Assembly: GCF_003063355.1 (NCBI RefSeq)
Contig: NZ_NESH01000002.1
Span: forward strand, 1 to 64,000
Source of the DNA: Limnohabitans sp. Bal53
Lineage (GTDB): Bacteria; Pseudomonadota; Gammaproteobacteria; Burkholderiales; Burkholderiaceae_C
Length of the DNA stretch: 64,000 nucleotides
Direction: 5' to 3'
The notes under the pieces: model-generated
What the model saw: only the letters and a program-made list of their open reading frames with translations
Database searches by the model: none
Told to the model about the DNA's origin: nothing
Made by a program: the position numbers and the translations under genes
In this document: one piece after another, positions 1-7,994 of the stretch
Numbering within the stretch: position 1 is the first letter of the stretch
Layout of the letters: every line of letters starts with the position of its first letter

Positions 1-63
1 CAGCCTGACCGCCTCCATCTTGAATTCCAGCGTGTACTTGGCCCGTTTCCTCGTTTCACTCAT
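1..63 (-). CDS. IS3-family transposase OrfA, N-terminal fragment
   Basis: Only the first 21 codons are inside the window, reading MSETRKRAKYTLEFKMEAVR and on. This matches the usual opening of IS3/IS911-type OrfA proteins, where a basic stretch is followed by F-K-x-E-A-V-x-L leading into the helix-turn-helix that binds the terminal repeats. A good ribosome site (AAGGAG) stands about 7 bases before the ATG. Whether the element is intact and whether OrfB follows by programmed frameshift cannot be seen here. Confidence 0.7.
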   Translation of the reverse strand, partial: MSETRKRAKYTLEFKMEAVRL

Positions 64-127
64 CTCGTTCTCCTTGAACTGATTTTTAACCATCAGCTAA
101 GCAGTACGTTTTTCGGGGGCAAGGTCA
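1..127 (-). mobile_element. End of an IS3-family-like insertion sequence, cut by the window edge
   Basis: The first bases hold the start of a transposase gene reading out of the window. About 45 bases upstream of its ATG the sequence ends in TGACCTTGCCCCCGAAAAA (read on the minus strand, outer end near 127), which has the TGA...CCCC look of terminal repeats in several IS3 subgroups. The other end lies outside the window, so the exact boundary, target duplication and subgroup cannot be fixed. The genes that follow are small, of lower GC and mixed with remnants, which fits a disturbed accessory zone. Confidence 0.5.
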
Positions 128-209
128 GCCTGACACACGCATGCCTGTGCAGGGCTGATTCTTTTATTCAAATCGTATACGCTATAACGCGTCATCAAGG
201 AAACCCAGA

Positions 210-605
210 ATGAGTTCAGCAATTAATGAAGATGGCATCCAAGCGCTCATCAAAAATTTTAGTTCTGTCGGAAAGAATGTCGACGTTGTTAAGACCCGCA
301 CGACGCCTGATTTTCGTTTCATACGCCCGAGCGGGAACCCACTTGATGCGGCAGGCTTTGCAAACATGTTCGCATCAGGTGACTTGGTCATGCAGTCTAT
401 CGGCTTGAGCAAGGTTCACCGACTAGATGTGTATGGCGACCGTGCCTTTGCGGCCTTTACGCAAGTTGCGACGTTCACTTACAAGGGCGAGCCAAACGAT
501 GACGTTTTCACCGTCACAGCTCTTTTTCAAAAGATAGATGGCCTTTGGTACTTTTCTTGGGTGCAGCGCTCGAGTGGACAAGCCGATTCAGCCGCTTGGT
601 TCTAA
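210..605 (+). CDS. NTF2-like / SnoaL-type small protein
   Basis: 131 residues with the layout of the NTF2-like (SnoaL, DUF4440) cone fold: an N-terminal helical part, a middle F-A-S-G-D-L stretch, then the strand pattern DVYGDRAFAAFTQVATFTYK and a C-terminal W-Y-F-S-W-V-Q-R-S. Such proteins are small isomerases, hydrolases or ligand-binding proteins, and the substrate cannot be read from sequence. AAGGAAA stands just before the ATG and supports the start. It is monocistronic next to the IS end and codon use is less GC-rich than in the rest of the window, so recent acquisition is possible. Confidence 0.6.
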   Translation: MSSAINEDGIQALIKNFSSVGKNVDVVKTRTTPDFRFIRPSGNPLDAAGFANMFASGDLVMQSIGLSKVHRLDVYGDRAFAAFTQVATFTYKGEPNDDVFTVTALFQKIDGLWYFSWVQRSSGQADSAAWF

Positions 606-804
606 GCGACCAGACCTGTCTTACGCTATGGCGAAGGGCGGCACAGTTTAAAAGTCCACTGACAGGCTTGAGACTGTGAGGCCTTACTCTCAAGCTCCGG
701 CAGCGGTTTGAAGAGGCCACTGCAATCAGCCTGGGCGAAGATGTCTTTCGGATCTTGCTCAAGCCTGGGACGTGCAGTACTTGGCTGCATGCCCTAATGC
801 TGCA

Positions 805-1137
805 TTACGATTTATTTGGAGAAACGTATGCCTGCGCAATGCGTTGTGCCGTGCCCATGGCAGCGCTCATAGCGTTCATGCTGATCAGCTCAGTGGCATT
901 TATTGAGTCGAAAGCACCGCTTGCGCCCGTGACCATGCCCAAGCACGCCATTTGGTCGGCGGTGCCCTCTGAAATGACAACCACACTTCCGGTTGAAATC
1001 TCAAAGTAAAGGTGGTGAATGGACACCCCCAAGGCGTCGAATAACGCGCGTGTGGCTTGCTCTCTATCGCTTGGTTTAGCAAGCATTCCCTGGAAGGCTT
1101 GGGTTGAATACTTGGCTTTTGTCATGTAAACGGCCAT
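805..1137 (-). CDS. GYD domain protein
   Basis: 110 residues. The opening MAVYMTKAKYSTQAFQGM, followed by D-R-E-Q-A-T-R-A-L-F-D-A-L-G and a strand with H-H-L-Y-F-E-I, is typical of the GYD family, small proteins of the dimeric alpha/beta barrel kind with no settled function. AAGGAT precedes the ATG. It stands alone, transcribed toward the NTF2-like gene with about 200 bases between the two stops. In those 200 bases I see no recognisable gene. Confidence 0.6.
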   Translation of the reverse strand: MAVYMTKAKYSTQAFQGMLAKPSDREQATRALFDALGVSIHHLYFEISTGSVVVISEGTADQMACLGMVTGASGAFDSINATELISMNAMSAAMGTAQRIAQAYVSPNKS

Positions 1138-1595
1138 GGTCTTATCCTTAAAAATAGGTCAAAAAATAAAAAACGGTGTTGCGCAAACCTTGGTCCAAAA
1201 ACACCCGAGAACGTTACAAGTTTTCAAAAATCAAATTCACTATGGCTGTAGTCCATTGGCAAAAAATTGGTAAAAGCTTGGCAACAATCCAGGTAAAACC
1301 GATGATTTAAAAAGCCTGAACGAGTGCGTAGGGCGTTTTGTGTAAAAAGGGTACGGCCCACTGGTCCGGCTGCGCCAGCCTTGCACCTTGCTGTCATTCC
1401 GTTACAGCATCAAGCGCCAATGTTTTGGCAATTTTTTGGAAATAGTTGAACACCATAATTTGAATTCACCTCAGCATTCAACCTGATCAACTTAGCAATC
1501 AACACCCATGACCGTCTTTCTAGCCGGACCTCCTTCGCCAACCACTTGCGAAAACAGGTCAGAGTGAGTCGGTTTTTTGTTTTGGTTTAAAACGC

Positions 1596-1619
1596 CACGG
1601 TCACTGACTTATGACCGTG
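1596..1619. promoter_or_regulatory. Perfect 8-bp inverted repeat upstream of the MAPEG gene
   Basis: CACGGTCA and TGACCGTG flank an 8-base centre, about 47 bases before the MAPEG start codon. The symmetry and position suit an operator for a dimeric regulator, or part of a leader structure together with the second hairpin at 1639-1658. No regulator gene is adjacent, so the factor is unknown. Confidence 0.4.
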
Positions 1620-1638
1620 TCACGAAACCCAACGGCCA

Positions 1639-1660
1639 CTTCAGTGGTCACACTGAAGGA
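1639..1660 (+). promoter_or_regulatory. Leader hairpin overlapping the MAPEG ribosome binding site
   Basis: CTTCAGTG-GTCA-CACTGAAG is a perfect 8-bp stem with a 4-base loop. Its right arm runs into GAAGGA, the ribosome binding site for the ATG at 1666. When folded, half of the Shine-Dalgarno sequence would be paired, so the stem could lower translation. Confidence 0.45.
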
Positions 1661-1665
1661 AATCT

Positions 1666-2055
1666 ATGTCCCCCGAACTTGCCTTTTTAACGTACTACGG
1701 CATCCTCGTCATGCTCACCCTCCTTGTCCAGGTATTGGCAGCGGCGCAGCAAGTGGGATTGTCCGCTCTGGCCGGTAACCGTGAAGGCTTGGTGTTGACA
1801 GGAATGGCCTTTCGTTTAGAGCGCGCCACTGCCAATTCCTTGTTTGCACTGGCGCTGATCGCACCGGCAGTGATCATGCTGCACCTGTCTAAACAAGGCG
1901 CTGAAATGGTAGGCCAAGCCTTGCTGCTATTCCTGCTGGCCCGTGTTGCCTACGTACTTCTGTATGCCTTTGGTGTTGCTTGGTTTCGCACCATCGCCTG
2001 GCTCATTGGCTTTGGCTGTACGGCTGTGCTGTACGCGCGGGTTCTCGGTTTCTGA
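1666..2055 (+). CDS. MAPEG family inner-membrane protein
   Basis: 129 residues with about four hydrophobic segments (near 5-27, 57-75, 82-105 and 108-127). The loop after the first helix contains G-N-R-E-G and then F-R-L-E-R-A-x-A-N-S, the polar signature of the MAPEG superfamily (membrane-associated proteins in eicosanoid and glutathione metabolism), in which R and N residues help bind glutathione in the eukaryotic members. Bacterial members are mostly uncharacterised. GAAGGA lies 5 bases before the ATG but inside a hairpin arm. The alpha/beta hydrolase gene follows after 32 bases on the same strand and may be co-transcribed. Confidence 0.7.
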   Translation: MSPELAFLTYYGILVMLTLLVQVLAAAQQVGLSALAGNREGLVLTGMAFRLERATANSLFALALIAPAVIMLHLSKQGAEMVGQALLLFLLARVAYVLLYAFGVAWFRTIAWLIGFGCTAVLYARVLGF

Positions 2056-2087
2056 CTCAAGCAGCTCAAAAAAGTTAGGTATCGCAC

Positions 2088-2882
2088 ATGAATATGCCGT
2101 TTGTAAGAGAACAAGGTGTTGGTCCAGGCGTTGTTTGCTTTCATTCCAATTGCAGCAGCTCAGGTCAATTTAAAGAGCTAATGGACACGCTGGGTAGTCA
2201 TTTTCATGTGCTCGCCTTTGACGCGTATGGGGCAGGTAAAACGCCTGCTTGGTCGCGCAGCACCTACCTCAGCCTCTCAGACGAGGTTGCGCTTGCTGAG
2301 GCCGTCATGCTTCAGGCAGGAGAGCCGGTCATTTTGGTGGGCCATTCGTATGGCGCAGCTGTTGCGCTGATGATGGCTTTGGCCAATCCAGCGCGCGTCC
2401 AAGCTGTCGTGGTTTATGAGCCCACACTTTTTTCCCTGGTGAACCAGGTTCATGCGGCTCCCAACGGTGCGGATGCCATGCGCGTGGTGTGGAAAGCCGG
2501 CGCTCAAGCAGTCGAAGACGGTGACTTGGACGCGGCTGCACGGATGTTTATTGATTTATGGTCTGGCGAGGGAACTTGGGAAAACACACCGCCTAGGCAC
2601 AAAGAGGCTATTTTGGTGGCCATTCGTGACATGGACCGCTGGGGTAGCGCGCTACACAACGATCCAACCCCTTTGAGCGCCTTCGCCGAGTTGGCATGTC
2701 CTGTTCTGTACATGATAGGCAAGGACTCACCTTTGCCCGCCCACGCGGTGGCCGATGTGTTGGTCCCCGTGTTGCCTCGCGTACAGGTCATTGAATTTGA
2801 AGGCATAGGGCACATGGGCCCCATCACCCACGCCGCGCAGATCAATGCGGCCATCGTCTCTTTTGTTACCCGTTTAGGCTAG
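2088..2882 (+). CDS. Alpha/beta fold hydrolase
   Basis: 264 residues with the full alpha/beta hydrolase plan: an oxyanion-side F-H-S-N motif near residue 18, the nucleophile elbow G-H-S-Y-G with Ser about 87, an acid in G-K-D-S-P (Asp about 213) and the catalytic His in G-I-G-H-M-G-P (about 242). The substrate cannot be deduced, since the family includes esterases, haloperoxidase-like enzymes and C-C hydrolases. It follows the MAPEG gene closely. The reading frame stays open past its TAG stop into remnant coding sequence (2883-3146). Confidence 0.75.
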   Translation: MNMPFVREQGVGPGVVCFHSNCSSSGQFKELMDTLGSHFHVLAFDAYGAGKTPAWSRSTYLSLSDEVALAEAVMLQAGEPVILVGHSYGAAVALMMALANPARVQAVVVYEPTLFSLVNQVHAAPNGADAMRVVWKAGAQAVEDGDLDAAARMFIDLWSGEGTWENTPPRHKEAILVAIRDMDRWGSALHNDPTPLSAFAELACPVLYMIGKDSPLPAHAVADVLVPVLPRVQVIEFEGIGHMGPITHAAQINAAIVSFVTRLG

Positions 2883-3146
2883 AACAGAAAACATGGTGCG
2901 GATCTTGTTTTAATTGATGACGATGATTGTGAGCGCTCTGACACTGCCCCTCCAGCATTCAAAGTAGACACACCGTTAGCCGCCAACCTTGAGGCCAGTA
3001 CCTCGGCTGAACACACACGCCGTCTTGCAGAAGATTCTGAGATGGCAAAGCGTTTGGTGACAGCCTTGGGCTTCAAGGCTGACTCCAAATTCAAACCCAA
3101 CCCTGCCGCCACGCGCTGTCGTCCTGCAAATCCCGCCAGGCGATGA
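2883..3146 (+). pseudogene. Unidentified coding remnant in frame after the hydrolase stop
   Basis: Directly after the hydrolase TAG the same frame stays open for about 87 codons without a good start. It reads as protein-like sequence (for example HGADLVLIDDDDCERSD, later EHTRRLAEDSEMAKRLVTAL). About 54 codons before its TGA it runs into DNA shared with the TIGR02450 gene. It looks like the tail of a lost gene. I do not recognise the family. A chance open frame cannot be excluded, although the composition is not that of a shadow frame. Confidence 0.35.
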
Positions 3147-3245
3147 CCTGAACCGCCTTGGAAAACACCGCCTCGATTTCTACCCATTCAATCGGGTCCG
3201 TGGGCTCTTCGGGTTGAATCACCCGGCTGATCAAAAAGTGCTTTT
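3091..3245 (-). pseudogene. 5'-truncated second copy of the TIGR02450 gene
   Basis: This stretch aligns without gaps to 5430-5584, the 3' two thirds of the intact gene at 5430-5651, with about 9 of 10 bases identical by eye. The minus-strand frame is intact from HFLISRVIQPEEP to the terminal W-R-Q-G-W-V and stop, but the first 20 or so codons and the start are missing. The join falls right after the codons for K-H-F-L. It is a duplication remnant; together with the full copy it flanks the lipoprotein gene at 3545-5212. Confidence 0.75.
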
Positions 3246-3500
3246 ATCGAAATAAAATTACCGCGACTAAGTCAGGCCAAATTGATCGGGTGTAATCTAA
3301 CTCAATGGTTGGCTTTCGGCGTTAGCCAATAATCTTCGTTGCTGATTTACGATCGTCTTCATAAGGTCAGTCAAAGTATGCGCCTTGGTCAAAGGAAACT
3401 TGGAATCAGTAACCTAAGTATCTGATCGTGTTCATAGCAAGGTCGGGAATTAGAGAGTTGCAGTTGCTCTCGGGCAGCCTCATAAGTTCTGACCAAATAA
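3246..3500. other. Intergenic stretch with no recognisable feature
   Basis: Low-GC sequence between the gene fragment and the terminator of the lipoprotein gene. Short open frames exist on both strands but none has a convincing start or protein-like composition. Nothing else can be supported here. Confidence 0.4.
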
Positions 3501-3538
3501 AACAGGGCCATGTGGTTACATTGCCACATTGCCCTGTT
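3501..3538 (-). terminator. Rho-independent terminator of the choice-of-anchor I lipoprotein gene
   Basis: AACAGGGC and GCCCTGTT form an 8-bp outer stem, with ATGTGG/CCACAT continuing inside after one mismatch. On the minus strand the stem is followed by TTTATTT. It begins 7 bases after the stop of the gene at 3545-5212, the classic position. Confidence 0.75.
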
Positions 3539-3544
3539 GCTGGA

Positions 3545-5212
3545 TTACTTGATTTCCCAAACCGCCATGGAGCCGCTGACTTCATAGCCAGCCAGCAACA
3601 ATGGCTTGCCTGTGGGGCTTTGCGCGGCGGGCACAAACTGCAATCCCTCTGGCGAAATGTCGCCGTTGGTCATGTCGGTGGTGTTTTGCAGCCACTGTAC
3701 AAACACGGGAGCGGCCGGGTTGCTCACGTCATACATCAAGATGGCGCTGGTGCGCTCCAAAGCCACAAAGGCGTAAGTCTTGGTGCCAATCTGACCTACC
3801 ACCACACTCTCGGGTTCAGGACCTTTGTTGTCGAGGCGACCAATCACTTGGCTCTTGCCCAGCAAAGCCGTGGGCAATGTGGTGTAGGCCCGTTGCTCCA
3901 GATCGGAGCCCGAGTCAAACACCTGCGCGCCTGTTGTGGCGTTGTAGATCGAGAACGAACGGCCACCCAGTGCGTAGAGTTTTTCGTACTGGTTGTTGCT
4001 GTTCTTGCCCAAGGTGCTGATCACATTTAAGCGACCCAGCTCGGCATCGGCTTGCAGTGCAGCAGCGTTAGGGAATGCGGTGGCGTCCAGTGCCAGGTCT
4101 TTGACCTTCGAGGTTTCGCTCGTCGCCAAGAAATCGTCGCGGTCATCGCCTTCGTTGGCAGTGATGAAGTAAGGCGTGTTGCCAATGCTGAAGCTGGCAA
4201 TCGCATCGGGCATGTAAATGCCAAACAGATTGGCATAAGTCTTGAGTTCAAACGGCGCTGTTGCACTAACCTTGTCAGAAGGAGCCAAAGCGTTGGCTGC
4301 CAAGCCGTGGTCTTTGAAGCCCAAGGCGACGAGGCGCTCGATGCGAGCGTTGGCCAAGTCCACGATGGCCACAGCGTTGTTCTCTTGCAGCGTTACATAA
4401 GCTTTGCTGCCGTCGGCGGTGATGGTGACGTATTCAGGCTCTGCATCGCGAGAAAAATCATTGCCTGCAATTCCGATGCGCACATCAGCTGGCCGCTCGC
4501 TGGCACGCGATCCACCGTCGTCAAATGCGGTGAAGTCCAAATTTTGCGCTGTGTCGGCAGGCGTGCCGTTGGCAATGGCAATGATGGAGATGGTACCCAG
4601 AGGGTCGTTGGATTTGTCTGAGGCCAGCACAAAGTCTTTGTCGCCATCGATCTCGGCTTCGTTGGCCACCACCAAGCGGCTACCGTCGGGGCTAAAGGCC
4701 ATGCCGTCAGGCAAGCTGCCAACAGTGACTTTTTTCAGATAAGTGGCGTTGCCTTGGTTGTCCAGACTGTAAAAAGCCACTACCCCGTTTTGAGTTTTGG
4801 GCGTGGCTTTAACTGCAATCGCCAGCAAGTTGCCGCTTATGGCTAAAGTCTGTACGCCATCGGCGGTGAAGTTGGCATCGTTGACATCGGTGGCCACTTG
4901 CACAGTGGCACCGCTTTCCAAGTTGCTGGCTGTGGTCGGGTTGGCCAATGCGGTGCTGCTCAAATTGCGCAAGCTGATGCGCTGAAACGAGGTAGGCACT
5001 GTGGCGGTGTCTACCGTGATAAATGCCGATTGGCTGGCAGCATGCAAGGCCACGATTTCAGACATGCCCTCAGAAACGCTGTAAGCATAGCGGCCAATTA
5101 AAGTGGCTTGGAGAGGGGTTGCCGATACAGGGTCGTTGCTGCCGCCGCAAGCGGCCAAGGTGGCCAGAACAGCGGTGGCGATGAGGCTTTGACAAAGTCG
5201 CAAGGATTTCAT
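3545..5212 (-). CDS. Choice-of-anchor I family beta-propeller lipoprotein
   Basis: 555 residues. The N-terminus is a lipoprotein signal (hydrophobic run, then L-A-A-C with Cys 22), followed by a long repeated beta-rich region with motifs such as P-D-G-M-A-F-S-P-D-G-S-R-L-V-V-A-N-E, E-P-E-Y-V-T-I and G-P-E-P-E-S-V. These are shared with proteins named choice-of-anchor I or mesenchyme-specific cell surface glycoprotein-like, often near phytase/phosphatase folds and sometimes linked to phosphate scavenging. A surface or periplasmic propeller is expected. The enzymatic role is not established. It stands alone with its own terminator and is flanked by two copies of TIGR02450 sequence. Confidence 0.75.
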   Translation of the reverse strand: MKSLRLCQSLIATAVLATLAACGGSNDPVSATPLQATLIGRYAYSVSEGMSEIVALHAASQSAFITVDTATVPTSFQRISLRNLSSTALANPTTASNLESGATVQVATDVNDANFTADGVQTLAISGNLLAIAVKATPKTQNGVVAFYSLDNQGNATYLKKVTVGSLPDGMAFSPDGSRLVVANEAEIDGDKDFVLASDKSNDPLGTISIIAIANGTPADTAQNLDFTAFDDGGSRASERPADVRIGIAGNDFSRDAEPEYVTITADGSKAYVTLQENNAVAIVDLANARIERLVALGFKDHGLAANALAPSDKVSATAPFELKTYANLFGIYMPDAIASFSIGNTPYFITANEGDDRDDFLATSETSKVKDLALDATAFPNAAALQADAELGRLNVISTLGKNSNNQYEKLYALGGRSFSIYNATTGAQVFDSGSDLEQRAYTTLPTALLGKSQVIGRLDNKGPEPESVVVGQIGTKTYAFVALERTSAILMYDVSNPAAPVFVQWLQNTTDMTNGDISPEGLQFVPAAQSPTGKPLLLAGYEVSGSMAVWEIK

Positions 5213-5429
5213 GAGGTCTCTCCGATGGTTATAAACACTTCGAGACTAAAAATGTGTTGTGACACATTGATGAAAATTCTGCGGCAGCGGGTGGCCGATA
5301 GAGCAATTCCTCAAATTCCGGGCGAAATGGGTGAAAAAAATCTCAAACTGGGGTAACAGCCTAAACATCAGCTTTTGATAAAAATTTGACTCGGTAGCTG
5401 ATCGGCTATACAGAAATATCTTTTGGTAG

Positions 5430-5651
5430 TCAAACCCAACCCTGCCGCCACACGCTGTCGTCTTGCAGCTCCCGCCAGGCAATGACCTGAACCGCCTTTG
5501 AAAACACCGCCTCGATTTCTACCAATTCAATCGGATCGGACAACTGCTCGGGTTGAATTACCCGGCTGACCAAAAAGTGCTTTTGCTTGGCCACGGGTTT
5601 GACCGCGGTCCATTTGCTCAGCAGCAGTTTTTTGGGGTTGAGCGGGTTCAT
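5430..5651 (-). CDS. TIGR02450 family Trp-rich small protein
   Basis: 73 residues: the opening MNPLNPKKLLLSKWTAVKP, then K-H-F-L-V-S-R-V-I, a central E-I-E-A-V-F and the end W-R-E-L-x-D-x-x-x-W-R-Q-G-W. This is the pattern of TIGR02450, a short Trp-containing family of unknown function common in proteobacteria. Its ATG overlaps the stop of the upstream transglycosylase gene by 4 bases (ATGA), so the two are translationally coupled. A 5'-truncated second copy lies at 3091-3245. Confidence 0.7.
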   Translation of the reverse strand: MNPLNPKKLLLSKWTAVKPVAKQKHFLVSRVIQPEQLSDPIELVEIEAVFSKAVQVIAWRELQDDSVWRQGWV

Positions 5652-6889
5652 GGCTTGCCTTGCATTTCCCGCGCCACGGCTTCGGCCAACTCAATCACCG
5701 CCATGGCGTAGTAGCTGGACCAGTTGTAGCGTGTGATGGCATAGAAGTTCTCCGTGCCGGCCACGTAGCTGGGGGCATCGGGGCCATTGAGCAGTTCGAT
5801 CAAGGCCAGTGGGCCTTGGTGCTGCAGCGCGGGGCCTGACAGGGCGGCGCCTTGACCCACAAAGCTGGCCACGCTGAAGGTGGGCAGGATGTCTGGGGCC
5901 AGCAGGTTGTCCATTTGGGTCTGGCTTGATGTCAGACTGACCGGGTAGTGCGTGGACATGCCGCTTTGCCAGCCAAAGGCCTTGAAGTAGTTGGCCACCG
6001 AGCCGATGGCATCTTGGGGGCTGCTAAACAGGTCGATGCGCCCATCGCCATCGAAGTCCACGGCAAATTTGGCCCAGCTCGACGGCATGAATTGCGGCAG
6101 GCCCATGGCTCCGGCGTAACTGCCCCGGATGGCCAGCGGATCGGCTCCACTGCGTGAGGTGAGCAACAAAAACTGCTCCAGTTCGCTTTGAAAAAAGGCT
6201 TGGCGCGCGGCAGCTCGGGGGTGGGCGCTCGGAAAGTGAAAGGCCAGGGTGGCCAGCGCGTCGAGGATTCGGTAGTTGCCAGTGTTTTGGCCGTACAAGG
6301 TTTCCACCCCAATGATGCCGACGATCACCGATGCGGGCACGCCATATTCACGCTCGGCACGCGCCAAAGCACTGCGGTTGTTTTGCCAAAAGCGCACGCC
6401 CGCCTGGATGCGTATGGGTTCGATGAAGCGGGCGCGGTAGGCGGTCCAATTTTTGGCGGTGGGGCTGCTGGGGGGCAGCACGAGCCGTTCGACCGAGGAC
6501 AAGCGCTGGGCTTGGGCCAATGTGTTTTGGACCCAGATCGGGTCCAGTTGCAGGCGCTGGCTGGCATCCTCCACCCATGCTTGAGTTTGTGCGGTGCTTG
6601 CCAGCGCGATGCCTGTCATGGCTGCCACGCGAACAGGACGGTTGGCTTGTTTTTTGGGAGTAGTGCTTTTTTTGCGCTGCTGTGGCTTGGCTTTGGCGAG
6701 CTTGGCGCTTGAGGCCGAGTGCTGTTTGGCCTGCTTTTTTGGGGGAGTTGAGGCTGTCTGCGCGCTGACGGAGGTGGTGGTTGTGGCGTAGGTGATCAGT
6801 GTGCCCAGCAACAGCGCCAGACCCATGGAGGCCAAGCCTTGACAAGGTTTACGCAGGGAGGGCGTGGAGCGGTTTGGGGGCACATTCAT
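5648..6889 (-). CDS. mltB: Lytic murein transglycosylase, MltB type
   Basis: 413 residues. An N-terminal signal or anchor (hydrophobic 20-45) is followed by a Lys/Pro/Ala-rich linker (50-90) and an SLT_2 domain. The catalytic motif G-I-I-G-V-E-T-L-Y-G places the active-site Glu at about 196, and A-G-A-M-G-L-P-Q-F-M-P-S-S-W follows near 265 with D-F-D-G-D-G-R-I-D-L typical of MltB. It cleaves peptidoglycan glycan strands to 1,6-anhydro products in the periplasm. There is no lipobox Cys after the signal, so it is probably soluble or anchored by the N-terminal helix. It is coupled to the TIGR02450 gene downstream. Confidence 0.85.
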   Translation of the reverse strand: MNVPPNRSTPSLRKPCQGLASMGLALLLGTLITYATTTTSVSAQTASTPPKKQAKQHSASSAKLAKAKPQQRKKSTTPKKQANRPVRVAAMTGIALASTAQTQAWVEDASQRLQLDPIWVQNTLAQAQRLSSVERLVLPPSSPTAKNWTAYRARFIEPIRIQAGVRFWQNNRSALARAEREYGVPASVIVGIIGVETLYGQNTGNYRILDALATLAFHFPSAHPRAAARQAFFQSELEQFLLLTSRSGADPLAIRGSYAGAMGLPQFMPSSWAKFAVDFDGDGRIDLFSSPQDAIGSVANYFKAFGWQSGMSTHYPVSLTSSQTQMDNLLAPDILPTFSVASFVGQGAALSGPALQHQGPLALIELLNGPDAPSYVAGTENFYAITRYNWSSYYAMAVIELAEAVAREMQGKP

Positions 6890-7005
6890 TGCCTTGAGTT
6901 TAAACGCCGTGGCGGTTCGCCCGTGCTAAGCTGGAACCCTTAAAACAGGTCAATTCTTCAAAAATAACAGCCTTGTTGGCTGTGATGAATCTGGAAGACA
7001 AACTC

Positions 7006-7959
7006 ATGGGCGCGACAGGTTATTTCACCCACCCAGCTTGCTGGAAGCACGAAATGGGGCCAGGCCACCCCGAGTGCCCGGATCGATTGGGTGCCATCGA
7101 AGACCGGCTGCTGATCAGCGGCGTTGACCTGGCGCTGCAAAGGCGCGAGGCCAGTCCTGCATCCCTGGCCGATATTGAGCTGGCTCATGGCCGGATGCAC
7201 GTGGCGGCTTTGCGTGGCTTGGGCGATGCCTTAAGAGAGGACATGGCCGCCGGCGGCCCCACCCACACCAGCCTGGACCCGGACACGATGATCAATGCCC
7301 ACACTTGGGATGCGGCTTTGGTCGCGGCCGGCGCGGCGTTGGACGCGACCGACGCCGTGCTGGCGGGCGAGCTGGAGAACGCCTTTTGCGCCGTGCGCCC
7401 ACCGGGTCACCACGCCTGCCGTGACAAGGCCATGGGCTTTTGTTTTTTCAACAATGTAGCGATTGCTGCCAAGTACGCACTGGAGCGCCATGGCCTCAAG
7501 AGGGTGGCCATTGTGGACTTTGATGTGCACCACGGCAATGGCACCGAAGACATCGTGGCGGGTGATGATCGGATCTTGATGGCCAGTTTTTTTCAGCACC
7601 CGTTCTACCCTGAAGGCGGCTCGACATCGAACGCGTCCAACTTGGTCAACCTGCCGGTGCCGGCCTACACCCGGGGCATGGACATCCGCGAGTTGGTGGA
7701 CATGATGTGGTTGCCGCGCCTAGAGGCGCACAAGCCAGAGCTGATTTTCATCAGCGCAGGTTTCGACGCCCACCGCGAAGACGACATGGGCCAGATGGGC
7801 CTGGTAGAGCAGGACTACGCCTGGATCACCCAACGCATCAAAGAGGTGGCTTTGCGCCACGCCAAAGGCCGCATCGTGAGTTGTCTGGAAGGCGGCTACA
7901 ACCTGAGTGCGCTGGGGCGCAGTGTGGAAGCGCACTTGCGCGTGCTGGCCGACGTTTAA
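7006..7959 (+). CDS. Histone deacetylase family protein (acetylpolyamine/acetoin-type amidohydrolase)
   Basis: 317 residues from the ATG at 7006, chosen because GGAAG lies 8 bases upstream; longer starts at 6973 (TTG) and 6985 (ATG) have no ribosome site. The HDAC zinc-amidohydrolase motifs are all present: H-P-E-C-P-x-R at about 21-27, R-P-P-G-H-H (tandem His 135-136), D-F-D-V-H-H-G-N-G-T (zinc ligands D173, H175) and a later G-F-D-A-H with the third ligand. It should remove acetyl groups from acetylated amines, either polyamines or proteins. The crotonase gene follows after 35 bases. Confidence 0.85.
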   Translation: MGATGYFTHPACWKHEMGPGHPECPDRLGAIEDRLLISGVDLALQRREASPASLADIELAHGRMHVAALRGLGDALREDMAAGGPTHTSLDPDTMINAHTWDAALVAAGAALDATDAVLAGELENAFCAVRPPGHHACRDKAMGFCFFNNVAIAAKYALERHGLKRVAIVDFDVHHGNGTEDIVAGDDRILMASFFQHPFYPEGGSTSNASNLVNLPVPAYTRGMDIRELVDMMWLPRLEAHKPELIFISAGFDAHREDDMGQMGLVEQDYAWITQRIKEVALRHAKGRIVSCLEGGYNLSALGRSVEAHLRVLADV

Positions 7960-7994
7960 AACGGCATGGGTGAGGGTTTGGCACAATCGAAACC

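Larger units (their letters stand above)
1138..1665. other. 528-base intergenic region between divergent genes
   Basis: No plausible coding frame. An A-rich tract (about 1148-1175) lies just upstream of the GYD gene and could belong to its promoter. The right-hand end holds two inverted repeats listed separately (1596-1619 and 1639-1658). The rest shows nothing I can name. Confidence 0.5.

Noticed and set aside
755..1009. 84-codon plus-strand open frame opposite the GYD gene
   Set aside because: Mostly antisense to the GYD protein gene, which has the better start and composition.
3428..4030. Long plus-strand open frames opposite the lipoprotein gene
   Set aside because: Shadow frames of a GC-rich coding region; no start signals and no protein-like composition.
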